Below are positions 28,759 through 38,872 of a stretch of 64,000 bases of DNA, in pieces. Both the position numbers and the translations under genes were made by a program. The stretch covers positions 1 to 64,000 of the forward strand of contig JAITRW010000040.1 of the NCBI GenBank assembly GCA_031288175.1, in the 5' to 3' direction. Each line of letters starts with the position of its first letter. Positions within the stretch are counted from its first letter, which is position 1. The notes beneath the pieces are model-generated. The model was not told the origin of the DNA, searched no databases, and was given only the letters and a program-made list of their open reading frames with translations. The stretch is from Tannerellaceae bacterium (lineage in GTDB: Bacteria > Bacteroidota > Bacteroidia > Bacteroidales > Tannerellaceae).

Positions 28759-30003
28759 ATGGGCTTTGCAGTCTTACATATACAGAAGCCGAAAGGCAAC
28801 GACAGCGGAACGACCGCCCACATAGAACGGACGGTCAGCCCCGCCAACGCCGATAAAGAGCGTACACCCCTGAATGAAAACCTGATTGAATACCCGGACG
28901 GTATCGAAACCCGCACCCAAGCCATACAGCACCGTATCGAAACCGCCGGGATAAAGCGCAAGATAAGCCATAACCAAGTCAGGGCGTTACAGGTCATGTT
29001 ATCCGGCACACCTGAAGATATGCATCGCATACAGGCAGCGGGAAAGTTGGACGAATGGTGCGATGATAATATCAAATGGTTGCAGGATACGTTCGGAAAA
29101 GAGAACGTCGTATCAGCCGTTCTGCATCTGGACGAGAAAACACCCCATATCCACGCAACGGTAGTTCCCATCGTTACCGGTGAAAGAAGAAAAGCCGTAA
29201 AGAAGAAAGAGCAGGAGAACAAACAGGAACAGGACAAGCCCAATAAAAAGCAATATCGCAAGAAACCCGACGATACCGTCCGGCTATGCGCCGACGATAT
29301 TATGACCCGCGAGAATCTGGAATACTTTCAGGACAGCTACAGCGAAGCGATGAATAAATACGGCCTACAGCGAGGCATAAGAGGCTCGGATGCCCGCCAT
29401 ATCTCCACTCCGCAATACTATCGTGATTTATATGCCAAGAACGAAGACCTTAAAGAAGATATAGAACAACTCCAAGACCAAAAACAAGAGGTATATGACA
29501 GCGTCCGCGACCTGTACGACCGTAAGGACGAAGCGCGGGATAAGTTTCTCGATATGCACGATTACGTCCGGAATAAGGAGAAAGAGATTTCCGGTATTGA
29601 ATCCCGCCTGCAACAACTCAAACAGGAGTACGAGCCGTACAAAGCGCAGGAAGATATAAACCTGTTGTTTAGTGTATTTCCGCAATTAAATGAACGCTTG
29701 CGGATAGCGCAGCTATGCAAGGGCATTGGGTTGGCGGTAGACACCATTAAACAGCTATTTAAGGGCGAACCAATAACAGTTAATGGCAAACTCCATTCGA
29801 CCGAACATGACCGGGATTTTGCGGTGCAGGACGCCAAATTGCAGCTATTTAAGGAGAAAGGCGACATACACAGACTCCGCCTGAACATCGACGGGCAAAA
29901 CATCATCGATTGGTTCAAACAGAAATTCCAAGAGGTCAAACAGACCGTTAGACCCCATATCAAACCCGCTCCACCGAAACAGAATAAGGGGAGAGGGGTA
30001 TAA
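28759..30003 (+). CDS. MobV-type plasmid-mobilization relaxase
   Basis: HLDEKTPHIHATVVPI metal-binding motif; coiled-coil C-terminal half. Confidence 0.92.
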   Translation: MGFAVLHIQKPKGNDSGTTAHIERTVSPANADKERTPLNENLIEYPDGIETRTQAIQHRIETAGIKRKISHNQVRALQVMLSGTPEDMHRIQAAGKLDEWCDDNIKWLQDTFGKENVVSAVLHLDEKTPHIHATVVPIVTGERRKAVKKKEQENKQEQDKPNKKQYRKKPDDTVRLCADDIMTRENLEYFQDSYSEAMNKYGLQRGIRGSDARHISTPQYYRDLYAKNEDLKEDIEQLQDQKQEVYDSVRDLYDRKDEARDKFLDMHDYVRNKEKEISGIESRLQQLKQEYEPYKAQEDINLLFSVFPQLNERLRIAQLCKGIGLAVDTIKQLFKGEPITVNGKLHSTEHDRDFAVQDAKLQLFKEKGDIHRLRLNIDGQNIIDWFKQKFQEVKQTVRPHIKPAPPKQNKGRGV

Positions 30004-30141
30004 ACCCATACCAAAAGCCATAAAAAGGCAAAAGCACGGCATTAAAAGATAATTAATTGGCTGTATTAAACGTAGAATATCGAAATACATAATTTAATAA
30101 ATATTTTTTAGACTTTCGTGGACTGTTATGGAAATAATAAT

Positions 30142-30150
30142 TATCTTTGT
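30142..30150 (+). promoter_or_regulatory. -7 box TATCTTTGT upstream of the R-M operon
   Basis: Consensus match 27 nt before ATG 30177. Confidence 0.5.
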
Positions 30151-30176
30151 TCCCAAGAATAATTAAATTAGAGAGC

Positions 30177-32345
30177 ATGAAAACATTTAGCGAATGCAAA
30201 AACGAGTATAACTCTACTTATCAGAGTGTTGCTGAAATAGATTGCTTCTTGCCGATACACCTATCATATGGATTAAAAAAGCAAATAAAAAACAAGTCTG
30301 GATATCCAAATGAGGAGTTTTACAAATGGCAGTTTTTCTATTCACTTATACATTCGGGAATGTATGGAAAAGATTATATGGGTGCAGAAATTCAATTTCC
30401 AAAAGGGAATATCAGTTCCGATCCTATTAGGTTTGATGGAGCTATATTTGATGATAAAGATTGGATCGACCATTACACAAAGTTTCATACATCAAAAGAT
30501 CAAAGTTCTTTAGATTGGCTTCGTAAACATTTAATCGCTGTTATTGAGTTCAAAAAAGAAAATGGGAAAAATACAGAGGCCGTATGGAATCAGCAATTAA
30601 AACCTGCTCTCAAAGAAAGCGAAAACGAGTTCTGTTTAGGGATACTATATGATACAGAAAGGCTCTTTCTGTTTAAGAAACAAGGCAACTATTTTTTAAG
30701 ATTAGATGATGGATATAACCTTAAAAAAGAGCAGAGTAGCACAAAAGACTTATCTATCCATCTTACTGATGGCTATTACAAAATTCCTTTTTTCGAGCAA
30801 TTAAAGCAACGGATATATAATCCTCCCATTGATCGAAGCAAGCGCACTATTAATGAGTTAGAGATTATTACGGGCGCATATAGTTCTCAATTATCAGATG
30901 GCATCTCCAATATCCTAAAAACAATGGATAAAGTGAGCCTGAAGAATCAACGAGGATATGAAATATTAATTCAGATATTAGCTTTAAAAATATTTGATGA
31001 AAAACGCAGTCAAAAAAATTACGCTTATTTAGAGTTCTACAAATCGGACGAAGAAAAGGCAAAATTAGATCTCCTTTTTTTTGTTACTCCGGAGGAACGT
31101 AATTATATTAATCTTTCGGACGATAAAATTATATCATTTGTAGATAGAATGAGAGCTCTATATAATGAGGCTTCCCAAGAATATCATTTTATATTAAATA
31201 GAGTTGATACACAGACGATAACATGGGAAAAAGAAGAGCATGTCAGGACTATTGCCGAAATCGTTGAGCAGTTCCAGGACTATAGCTTTGTAAAATCACA
31301 TAAAACTGATTTATACCAGATCGTATTTTATAAGTTTGCAAGTGAATTTTCAAAAGCGGATAAAGGGCAATTTGTAACTCCTATTCCTTTGATTGATTTT
31401 CTTGTTCGTATTGTAAATCCCCGTAATGATGAAAGAGTAATTGACCCAACAGCAGGGATTGCTGATTTTCTATCGGTAGCATATGTTAATTCTCATTCAA
31501 AATTAGATGATAAAAATATCTATGGGTTAGATAACGATGAGCAGATGATCATGTTAGCTCAATTGAATATGTTATTGAATGGAGATGGTAACTCAATCTT
31601 AAAATACAAGCCGGACAAAGGCTCTATTGTTTGGAAATTTGGTGACCGTGACAACTTGGTTGAATTAAATCCCAAATTGCATAAAAACGGGAACTGGGAT
31701 AATTGGAGAGATGGCACAAAACTTAAAAAATTTGATGTCGTACTAACTAATCCTCCATTTGGCAAGGGCCGTAAGTACATTCCTGCCTCTCAGCATGATA
31801 GGGATATTATTGAAATGTATGAATTGTGGGATGTTGCAAGAGGAGGTAATGGGATTGATTTGGGGCTCGTTTTTTTAGAAAATGCCTACCGCATATTAAA
31901 GGACAATGGACGTATGGGTATTGTTATTTCCAATTCAATAGCATCAATTGATGAATTTGAGAAGGCTCGTGAATGGTTATTATCTAAAATGAGAATTGTT
32001 GCTTGTTTTGATATGCCTGCCAATGTATTTGCCGAAACAGGAGTCATAACGACTATTATTGTTGCTTATAAGCCCAAACCTAAAGAGCTTGAAAAAATGA
32101 TCAAACAAAACTATCAAATTTTCATGAAAGACATTACAAATGTCGGCTATAAAGTCAGCACAGATGATAGAGTAAAGCGATTCGACCCGATTTACAAAAG
32201 GAACATCGAGACACTCGACATTGAAATAGATGAAGAAGGCCAACCCGTATTAGATGAAGATTTTAATGATACAGTGCGAGATTTTAAGGCTTGGTGCTTA
32301 AGCCAAGAAGAAACTTTGAAAGACTTATTTATTAAAGAAAAATAA
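30177..32345 (+). CDS. Fused nuclease-N6-adenine methyltransferase (type I-like/type IIG-like RM subunit)
   Basis: N-terminal FDGAIF...IAVIEFKK (PD-(D/E)XK-like), C-terminal FVTP..DPTAGIADFL and VVLTNPPFGKG. Confidence 0.85.
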   Translation: MKTFSECKNEYNSTYQSVAEIDCFLPIHLSYGLKKQIKNKSGYPNEEFYKWQFFYSLIHSGMYGKDYMGAEIQFPKGNISSDPIRFDGAIFDDKDWIDHYTKFHTSKDQSSLDWLRKHLIAVIEFKKENGKNTEAVWNQQLKPALKESENEFCLGILYDTERLFLFKKQGNYFLRLDDGYNLKKEQSSTKDLSIHLTDGYYKIPFFEQLKQRIYNPPIDRSKRTINELEIITGAYSSQLSDGISNILKTMDKVSLKNQRGYEILIQILALKIFDEKRSQKNYAYLEFYKSDEEKAKLDLLFFVTPEERNYINLSDDKIISFVDRMRALYNEASQEYHFILNRVDTQTITWEKEEHVRTIAEIVEQFQDYSFVKSHKTDLYQIVFYKFASEFSKADKGQFVTPIPLIDFLVRIVNPRNDERVIDPTAGIADFLSVAYVNSHSKLDDKNIYGLDNDEQMIMLAQLNMLLNGDGNSILKYKPDKGSIVWKFGDRDNLVELNPKLHKNGNWDNWRDGTKLKKFDVVLTNPPFGKGRKYIPASQHDRDIIEMYELWDVARGGNGIDLGLVFLENAYRILKDNGRMGIVISNSIASIDEFEKAREWLLSKMRIVACFDMPANVFAETGVITTIIVAYKPKPKELEKMIKQNYQIFMKDITNVGYKVSTDDRVKRFDPIYKRNIETLDIEIDEEGQPVLDEDFNDTVRDFKAWCLSQEETLKDLFIKEK

Positions 32346-32351
32346 GCGACT

Positions 32352-33791
32352 ATGTCATCATTCATTACAACAAAATATCAAAATGTGATTGATGGGAAAT
32401 TTCAATTATCTCCTTCGATGCATAGAATATTCATTGCTCCTAATTCCAATACAAAAACTGTACGAGATTTCTTGAGCAGAGATTTACTTCGTACTGATTT
32501 AGGAACAGAAGTGGGCTCAATAAATTACGTGAAAGGTTCTTCAAAATATTTCATTAAGACTAAAGCACTTCAATCTCATACATATTTACCCCTTTTTTCT
32601 AATGAAAGCGTAGAGAGTATTCATCCAGCATCTTTCATTAATCATAATCTACGGACAGGAGATATTATCATATCAAAAGATAGTAATATTGGAGAGGTTA
32701 TTATATTAGATAAAGACTATCCTAATCATATGCTTTCCGGCGCATTATACAAATTGCCCATAGTTACTAATAAACTCTATTTATTGGCATTTTTAAAGCA
32801 TAAGTTTTTTAGAGAACAATTAGATGGCATTGTGCCCAAAGGGGTTACAATCAGGCATGCGGGTACAAAATTTTTAGATTGTAAGATCCCTCTACCAAAC
32901 AAAAATATAGAAGAAACAACGAAACATGTAGAATCGTTAATGCAACTCATTATTGATTGTGAGATTGAAATTCTAAATAAATATGCAAAAATAAATAATT
33001 TAATTGAAGAAGAATTATTTGCAGGGCAATCAGACTCGATATTTAAATACCAATATCCCACTTATAATGACACCATTCAGAATAGACGGTTAGATACAGG
33101 AATGTATTCAGAGCAATTTCAAAGAATAGATTTTGCCATAAAAAATTATCGTCTTGGATATTATTATATCGAATCATCAAAATTAAAAAGTGGCAATACT
33201 CCTTTAGTTAGACATATTGGCAATGAAGAAACTTTAAAATATCGATGGATGACACCCACAAATTGTTCTGATGTTGGCTATATATTAATAGACGAGCGTA
33301 TCAACATGCTTACAAAGAACAATATTAATGAAAATGCAATGCTTCTTATCAATAGAACATCAAGAGGTGGAGTTGGAGAATATGTAGGAATAGCAACATT
33401 CTATGATATTGCAGAACATGGGAAAGGTCATCACAATCAAGGCATATATAGAGTAACTGGGTATGAGAATAACGATCTAATCTTTATGACATGCTTTATG
33501 AATAGCCAGATTATGAGGAAATATTGTTCTTCAATCTGCGTAGGATCCAAAATGAAAGAAATAAAGCTAAATCAGTTTTTAAATATTCCTTTCCCGAGAT
33601 TTAAGGAAGATACAAAGACCCAAGTGATAAAACTATTCATGAACGACGTTGAAATATCTGACTTCAATAATCTATTAAACATTAGTAAATCCTTATCTAA
33701 TATAGGTGTTTATAAACTTCACTCTCTATTAGTTATACTTAAATCACAACTTGGCAAGAGGTTAGATATGATTGTAAATGATATTTACTAA
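32352..33791 (+). CDS. Restriction-modification specificity (S) subunit
   Basis: Two target-recognition-like halves (LRTGDIIISKDSNIGEVIILD..; GSKMKEIKLNQFLNIPFP); directly downstream of the RM gene. Confidence 0.8.
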   Translation: MSSFITTKYQNVIDGKFQLSPSMHRIFIAPNSNTKTVRDFLSRDLLRTDLGTEVGSINYVKGSSKYFIKTKALQSHTYLPLFSNESVESIHPASFINHNLRTGDIIISKDSNIGEVIILDKDYPNHMLSGALYKLPIVTNKLYLLAFLKHKFFREQLDGIVPKGVTIRHAGTKFLDCKIPLPNKNIEETTKHVESLMQLIIDCEIEILNKYAKINNLIEEELFAGQSDSIFKYQYPTYNDTIQNRRLDTGMYSEQFQRIDFAIKNYRLGYYYIESSKLKSGNTPLVRHIGNEETLKYRWMTPTNCSDVGYILIDERINMLTKNNINENAMLLINRTSRGGVGEYVGIATFYDIAEHGKGHHNQGIYRVTGYENNDLIFMTCFMNSQIMRKYCSSICVGSKMKEIKLNQFLNIPFPRFKEDTKTQVIKLFMNDVEISDFNNLLNISKSLSNIGVYKLHSLLVILKSQLGKRLDMIVNDIY

Positions 33792-34084
33792 CTGAACATT
33801 TCCTACTGTTCATTGATAAATATGTAGGCAATATTTGGGCAGCTTCGCAGTTCCAATGAAACCCTGCCTATTTTTTGATATTACTAAGCATAATGAACTA
33901 ATCTTCTATGTTATCTGAACACAAAGGTATATTCCAAAAGCGAAACGTCAACACCAAGCCCTGCGGGTTTTACGGAAAATCTCCACACCTGCGCTACGCT
34001 CCGGGTAGTATTTTCCGCAAAAGTGTTGCCTTATTCGCTCTTTCCATAAGAGGGGTGTTTATCAGATAAAGAAAGAGAAAAAAT

Positions 34085-34252
34085 ATGCGTGTTGTTTCAA
34101 AAATATTGCTTACTTTTGGCGTGAGTTATTTGACAGTATTGTACCGCAATTCGCTGAAATACGCACGGTTACTAACTCGTTACCTCAATAATCCGAAAAC
34201 TCGACTAAAAGTTTATTCTTCAATCGGTTATGCCAAACCGATGAAAATCTAA
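34085..34252 (+). CDS. Small ORF at the right end of the mobile element, hypothetical
   Basis: MRVVSKILLTFGVSYLTVLYRNSLKYARLLTRYLNNPKTRLKVYSSIGYAKPMKI*; stop codon lies at the element junction. Confidence 0.35.
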   Translation: MRVVSKILLTFGVSYLTVLYRNSLKYARLLTRYLNNPKTRLKVYSSIGYAKPMKI

Positions 34253-34632
34253 AATATGAAATCACCATTGTACACATTTTCAGCCACCTTAGTTAGAGAA
34301 GTAATAGATGACGAGAATCCTTCGGTAAATACAGTACCCATATAACCATGTAAGTGTAGCTTGTAAGACCGATAAGTCAAACCATTATCATATTCTCCTA
34401 CAAAAACATCCAAGAATTGGTATACCGTCTGACCAAAGGATAAACGCGACGGTGAACCCCACGAAGTCTTGGTATTAATTTGCAGCGAAGACAAGGACGA
34501 CGAATCTGTACTAAAGAGATTCGGCCCTACTAGCACCTTCCCGTTAGGGAATACTTTCTCTTGTGCCTCTACCGGCACCACACTCAGCAGCACTGCCGCC
34601 GATGCGCTTAATAACGATAAAGCTCTTTTCAT
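34249..34632 (-). pseudogene. N-terminal fragment of the secreted S74/tail-fibre-like protein disrupted by the mobile element
   Basis: Signal peptide MKRALSLLSASAAVLLSVVPVEAQ, ends NVYNGDFIF* at the junction; the rest lies at 26296-27030 in the same orientation. Confidence 0.75.
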
Positions 34633-34852
34633 TTTGTGCGTTTGTTTGATGAAACATTTAAGTTACTTGTTGTATTGCAATACGCCACAAAGAAAAAACT
34701 TTTTTTCTATCGAATAAGAAAAAAGAAAGAATTTTACCCACACTACCATACAAATATACTATATTTATTGTATAAAGTAGCAATATGAAAGGAAATAGAG
34801 ACAGGACGGAATTCGTCGGAATTTCCCCATATTTGCCCATAATAGAAAGTAT

Positions 34853-35149
34853 ATGAGAAAAAGCAATGTTCAACTCCTTGGAGAAGCCTTAAAGGAGTTT
34901 CTATCTGCCGACGATTGCCGGAAATTGCGCGAGAAGTTGCAGCAAACCGCTGTAACGGAAGCCTTGCAGGAATTACTTGGGGCGAAGGTTGTTTATGTAC
35001 AGGGAATGTACCTGCGGGAACGTAAGGTATACATGTCGGTGACATCGTCGGCATTGCGGAGCGAGTTGGTGATGCAAAGGGCATCGTTGACAGAGCGGGT
35101 GAACGCAGCAGTAGGCGAACAGGTAATTGATGAGATAATAGTCAGGTAA
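34853..35149 (+). CDS. DUF721/DciA-like protein
   Basis: 98 aa, SLGEALKEFL-like start and YLRERKVYMSVTSSALRSELVMQRASLTERVN. Confidence 0.7.
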   Translation: MRKSNVQLLGEALKEFLSADDCRKLREKLQQTAVTEALQELLGAKVVYVQGMYLRERKVYMSVTSSALRSELVMQRASLTERVNAAVGEQVIDEIIVR

Positions 35150-36406
35150 ATGAAGAAACTATTCATTGTAGCAATAGGATTATGGGCGGTAACGGTGATG
35201 TCCGTCGCCGGTAGGGAGAGATTCGTGACGGCATGGAATGAAGGCGTTGGTTCCTTAGAAGTAAACGGTAATGGTAAGGGAGGGGCCATATCCTGGATAG
35301 AGGAAAGGGGACATGTAGTAGTGGAGTTCGATCTGATAGAAGGATGGGGAGGAATATCAAGAGGAGGATGGGAGAGGGTGACTTACCGAATCGTGCATTG
35401 CGACGAAAACTGGGAGCAATCCCAACTGATGGAGTGGGAATACATGCGAGGTTTTCAGGATTTGGTTGTTACGGAGATGGAAAGTGGGAAAGGAACAACG
35501 GTATCGTATACACATTATAGCTTATCGTTGCCCGGCGAAGACGTAGAGCTACAAGTGTCGGGAAATTACGCCGTGCAGTTTTTCAGAGAAACAGGAGAAT
35601 GGCTCGCCACATGTTGCTTCTGCCTCTGCGAAGACGGCGTAGCCATCACAGGAAGTGTAACAGGAAATACTTTGAAAGACACTTACTCCGGTAGCCAGCA
35701 ACTGGATTTTTCTATTACAACCGGCAAACTGGGTCAGGGAGTGATGGAAAAAGCCCTGCAAGTAACAGTGTATAAGAACGGACGTCGTGATAATGCCGTA
35801 AGAAATGTAAAACCCTCCGCTATAGCTAATAATCGCTTTGATTACGTCAATCTGCGGGAATTGGTCTTTACAGCAGGTAATGAGTTCCGCCGCTGTGAGT
35901 TCCTCACTCCCCGAGGACAGGGAATGAGAGTGGAGGCAATCGGATTGTTCGAAGGGCTTTACCATGTTACGCTAACAAAAGATAAGCCTCGCCAGGTCTA
36001 CCTGTATGACAGAGATATGAATGGCAGTTTCTTGATTAACTGCCTTTCTTGCCGCTTTCCTTCGGTGGAGGCGGATTATTTCTTCGTGCATTTCAGATTA
36101 GCTTCGCCTCTGCTGACAGCGGGCGATGTCTATCTCTCAGGGAGCTTCTCCGGCTATGCTTTTAACGAAACGAACAAGATGCATTATGATACGGAACAGG
36201 GCTGTTACGAACAGTATCTGCTTTTGAAGCAAGGACAGTATAATTATGAATACCTATATCTGCCCTGGGGAAACGACTACGCCTTAACCGCCCCCATAGA
36301 AGGCGACTTCCACCAAACGGAAAACGAATATTCAATATATGTCTACTACCGCCCCTTTGGAGAAAAGTATGACCGCCTGGTCGCCGTCCAAGTAATAAAG
36401 AAATGA
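35150..36406 (+). CDS. DUF5103 / type IX secretion system plug-like protein
   Basis: YRIVHCDENWEQSQLMEWEYMRGF...TYTHYSLSLPGEDVELQVSGNY..., DGSFLINC-like region. Confidence 0.8.
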   Translation: MKKLFIVAIGLWAVTVMSVAGRERFVTAWNEGVGSLEVNGNGKGGAISWIEERGHVVVEFDLIEGWGGISRGGWERVTYRIVHCDENWEQSQLMEWEYMRGFQDLVVTEMESGKGTTVSYTHYSLSLPGEDVELQVSGNYAVQFFRETGEWLATCCFCLCEDGVAITGSVTGNTLKDTYSGSQQLDFSITTGKLGQGVMEKALQVTVYKNGRRDNAVRNVKPSAIANNRFDYVNLRELVFTAGNEFRRCEFLTPRGQGMRVEAIGLFEGLYHVTLTKDKPRQVYLYDRDMNGSFLINCLSCRFPSVEADYFFVHFRLASPLLTAGDVYLSGSFSGYAFNETNKMHYDTEQGCYEQYLLLKQGQYNYEYLYLPWGNDYALTAPIEGDFHQTENEYSIYVYYRPFGEKYDRLVAVQVIKK

Positions 36407-36493
36407 AGAATAAATTAAACCGTTGCCGGACAAGTATAGGTATTATTAATGTTAGGCGGTACATTTGCCGTCTAAAATCCACTGCCATCCGTT

Positions 36494-36928
36494 ATGTCGA
36501 CAACTATAGGTTTATGTAGTGATCACGCGGGCTTCCTCATGAAAGAATGCGTACGTATCCGGCTTGACCAGGAAAATATCCCCTATAAAGATTTTGGAGC
36601 CTACAGCCCCGAAGCTTGTGACTACCCCGATTTTGCACATCCTTTAGCAAAAGCCGTCGAAAGTGGAGAGGTGCACCTCGGCATCGCCGTTTGCGGTACC
36701 GGCAACGGTATAGCCATGACCCTCAACAAGCATCAAGGCATCCGCGCCGCCCTGTGTTGGGAATCTGCCGTGGCGCATCTTTCCAGAGCACACAACGATG
36801 CCAACATCTTGGTGCTTCCCGGACGCTTCATCCCCGAAGAAACGGCCATGAAGGTGTTATCCGTCTTCCTGACCACCGAGTTTGAAGAAGGCAGGCATCG
36901 CAGGAGAGTTGATAAAATCGCCCTATGA
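36494..36928 (+). CDS. rpiB: Ribose-5-phosphate isomerase B
   Basis: IGLCSDHAGFLMKE, CGTGNGIAMTLNKHQGIRAALCW. Confidence 0.96.
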   Translation: MSTTIGLCSDHAGFLMKECVRIRLDQENIPYKDFGAYSPEACDYPDFAHPLAKAVESGEVHLGIAVCGTGNGIAMTLNKHQGIRAALCWESAVAHLSRAHNDANILVLPGRFIPEETAMKVLSVFLTTEFEEGRHRRRVDKIAL

Positions 36929-38175
36929 AGCGAGTGTTAATCCTCTGCGACGTTTTTCCACCCGCCTTCGGCCCTCGAATGGGTTTTCTCTGCAAATATC
37001 TCCCTCTCTACGGCTGGGAAGCTACGGTAGTGGCAGAAAATACGTCCGATGAATATACCGCACCCTTCCCACCCCGCTTTGTGGAAACCAGATGGGTCAA
37101 CTTCTATCCCCAATGCCCCCAATGGCTACGGAATATCCGGTGGTTGCTCACTTTCGCAGCCGATGTGTTGGTGGGATACAAAGACCTAAAAATGTACCAT
37201 GAAGTAAAAAAAGTATGCCGCGCCCAACATTTCGATGCCCTCCTATGTAGTACCTTCCGTTCCTTCCCCCTGGTAGCAGCCTCACGGATAGCGCAACAAT
37301 ACAACCTGCCGATGATCGCCGACCTGAGGGATATTCTCGAACAATGTCCCCAAGAAAAAGGAGAATATACCGAACATAAGTTAAAGATGCCCCCTCTGAT
37401 CCGGCAAGCCGTGTTGAAAAGCTTCCGGAAAATGCATCTCCGGCGCCGTAACAAAGCCTTGCGGCAGGCAGCAGCAGTCACTACCGTCTCTCCATGGCAT
37501 GTGGAAACACTCTCCCGTTACAATCACCGCACGGAACTTATCTACAATGGCTATGACCCTGAACTGTTCTATCCCCAAACGATCCCTTCCCGCCGTTTCC
37601 TGATCACCTACACCGGACGACTTTTGAGTACCGCCGTGAATAACCCTGCTCTATTGATGCAAGCCCTGCGAAAGTTGACGGACGAGGGATTCCTTACCCC
37701 AGAAAGATGCAGGGTGCAATGGTATGTAGACGAGGCCTCTCGTCGAGTGGTGGAACAGGAAGCCTCTAAGGAAGGGGTTGAGGTTTATATGGACATCAAC
37801 AGCTTTGTGCCTGCTGCGGAAGTGCCCCGCCTCCTGAACGGTAGTTCCGTATTGCTGCTGCTGACCAACTTGTCGTCCGACAGCGGGACGCATGGGATCA
37901 TGACCACGAAGTTTTTCGAATACCTCGCCGTCGGTAAACCTATCCTCTGCGTTCGTAGCGACGAAGATTGCCTGGCAGCAGCCCTGAAAGAGGCTCAAGC
38001 AGGCTTGGCAGCAAGTACGTTGGAAGAAGTCTGTGATTTCCTTAAACAGCAGTACGCCCTTTGGCAGGACAAGGGGCAAACTTCAGTGACGGTGCCTCCC
38101 TGCATACTACAACGTTATTCCCGAAAAGAACAGGCCGAGAGATTTTCCTTGCTGCTGGAAGAGGTCAGCCTTTGA
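36925..38175 (+). CDS. Glycosyltransferase (group 1/4-like)
   Basis: MKRVLILCDVFPPAFGPRMGFLCKYL...; SGTHGIMTTKFFEYLAVGKPILC. Confidence 0.88.
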   Translation: MKRVLILCDVFPPAFGPRMGFLCKYLPLYGWEATVVAENTSDEYTAPFPPRFVETRWVNFYPQCPQWLRNIRWLLTFAADVLVGYKDLKMYHEVKKVCRAQHFDALLCSTFRSFPLVAASRIAQQYNLPMIADLRDILEQCPQEKGEYTEHKLKMPPLIRQAVLKSFRKMHLRRRNKALRQAAAVTTVSPWHVETLSRYNHRTELIYNGYDPELFYPQTIPSRRFLITYTGRLLSTAVNNPALLMQALRKLTDEGFLTPERCRVQWYVDEASRRVVEQEASKEGVEVYMDINSFVPAAEVPRLLNGSSVLLLLTNLSSDSGTHGIMTTKFFEYLAVGKPILCVRSDEDCLAAALKEAQAGLAASTLEEVCDFLKQQYALWQDKGQTSVTVPPCILQRYSRKEQAERFSLLLEEVSL

Positions 38176-38770
38176 TTTCGCCAATATCAACGAGCCTGTT
38201 CATGATGGCGTAGGCCGTCAAGCCACTGATGGAATGTATCTTGAGTTTATCGGCAATATTGCGCCGATGGGTATAGATAGTAAGTTCTGAAAGGAAAAGT
38301 TCTTGTGCAATCTGACGTGTGGTCATCCCTTTAGCGATACAAGCGATGACTTCCTCTTCACGCTGAGTGAGCGGTTGACGGTTGTCCTGTACTTGTTCCG
38401 GCAAATTTTCCTTTTCAAAAATAACCTTCTTGCAATACTTTTTCACCTTGTTCCGTATCTCTTCCTTCCCGTCATAGATACTCAGAAAAGTGTCGTAACC
38501 ATAGAGAAGGTAAGGTTCGTGTACCTGATAAACGATCGCCAGCACAGCGGGAGAACCCCATTCCTCTTTCAGCTTCTTTACGGATTGACGTCCTACAAAC
38601 GAAGGATTGACGAATACCAACGACAACTGCTCCTTCCGGAGGTTTATGGAAAAGTCATCCCCACTCCCTACAAAAATAATGTGCAAACCGGCGGCGAATA
38701 TTTCCTGCAATATCGTTGCCAATCCCATCCGCACGATGGGCGAAGTATCTGCGATCAATATATTTATCAT
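38165..38770 (-). CDS. LuxR/NarL-family response regulator
   Basis: MINILIADTSPIVRMGLATIL...; LTQREEEVIACIAKGMTTRQIAQELFLSELTIYTHRRNI. Confidence 0.92.
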   Translation of the reverse strand: MINILIADTSPIVRMGLATILQEIFAAGLHIIFVGSGDDFSINLRKEQLSLVFVNPSFVGRQSVKKLKEEWGSPAVLAIVYQVHEPYLLYGYDTFLSIYDGKEEIRNKVKKYCKKVIFEKENLPEQVQDNRQPLTQREEEVIACIAKGMTTRQIAQELFLSELTIYTHRRNIADKLKIHSISGLTAYAIMNRLVDIGEIKG

Positions 38771-38872
38771 CTCCTTTCACTCATAACACTCAAAGCTGAA
38801 ATCACCCTTTTCTTCCGACCGCGAAGGTAACCAATCCCCCGCACTCTCTTTTTTGCCTTACCTTGCGCCAAT

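Larger units (their letters stand above)
27030..34252. mobile_element. Integrated mobilizable element with degenerate integrase, candidate oriT, MobV-like relaxase and an R-M cargo
   Basis: Inserted between the two halves of a minus-strand gene (34249-34632 and 26296-27030); ends share TAAAATA; rejoining restores GDFIF-YKRIQ in frame; AT-rich cargo. Confidence 0.75.
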
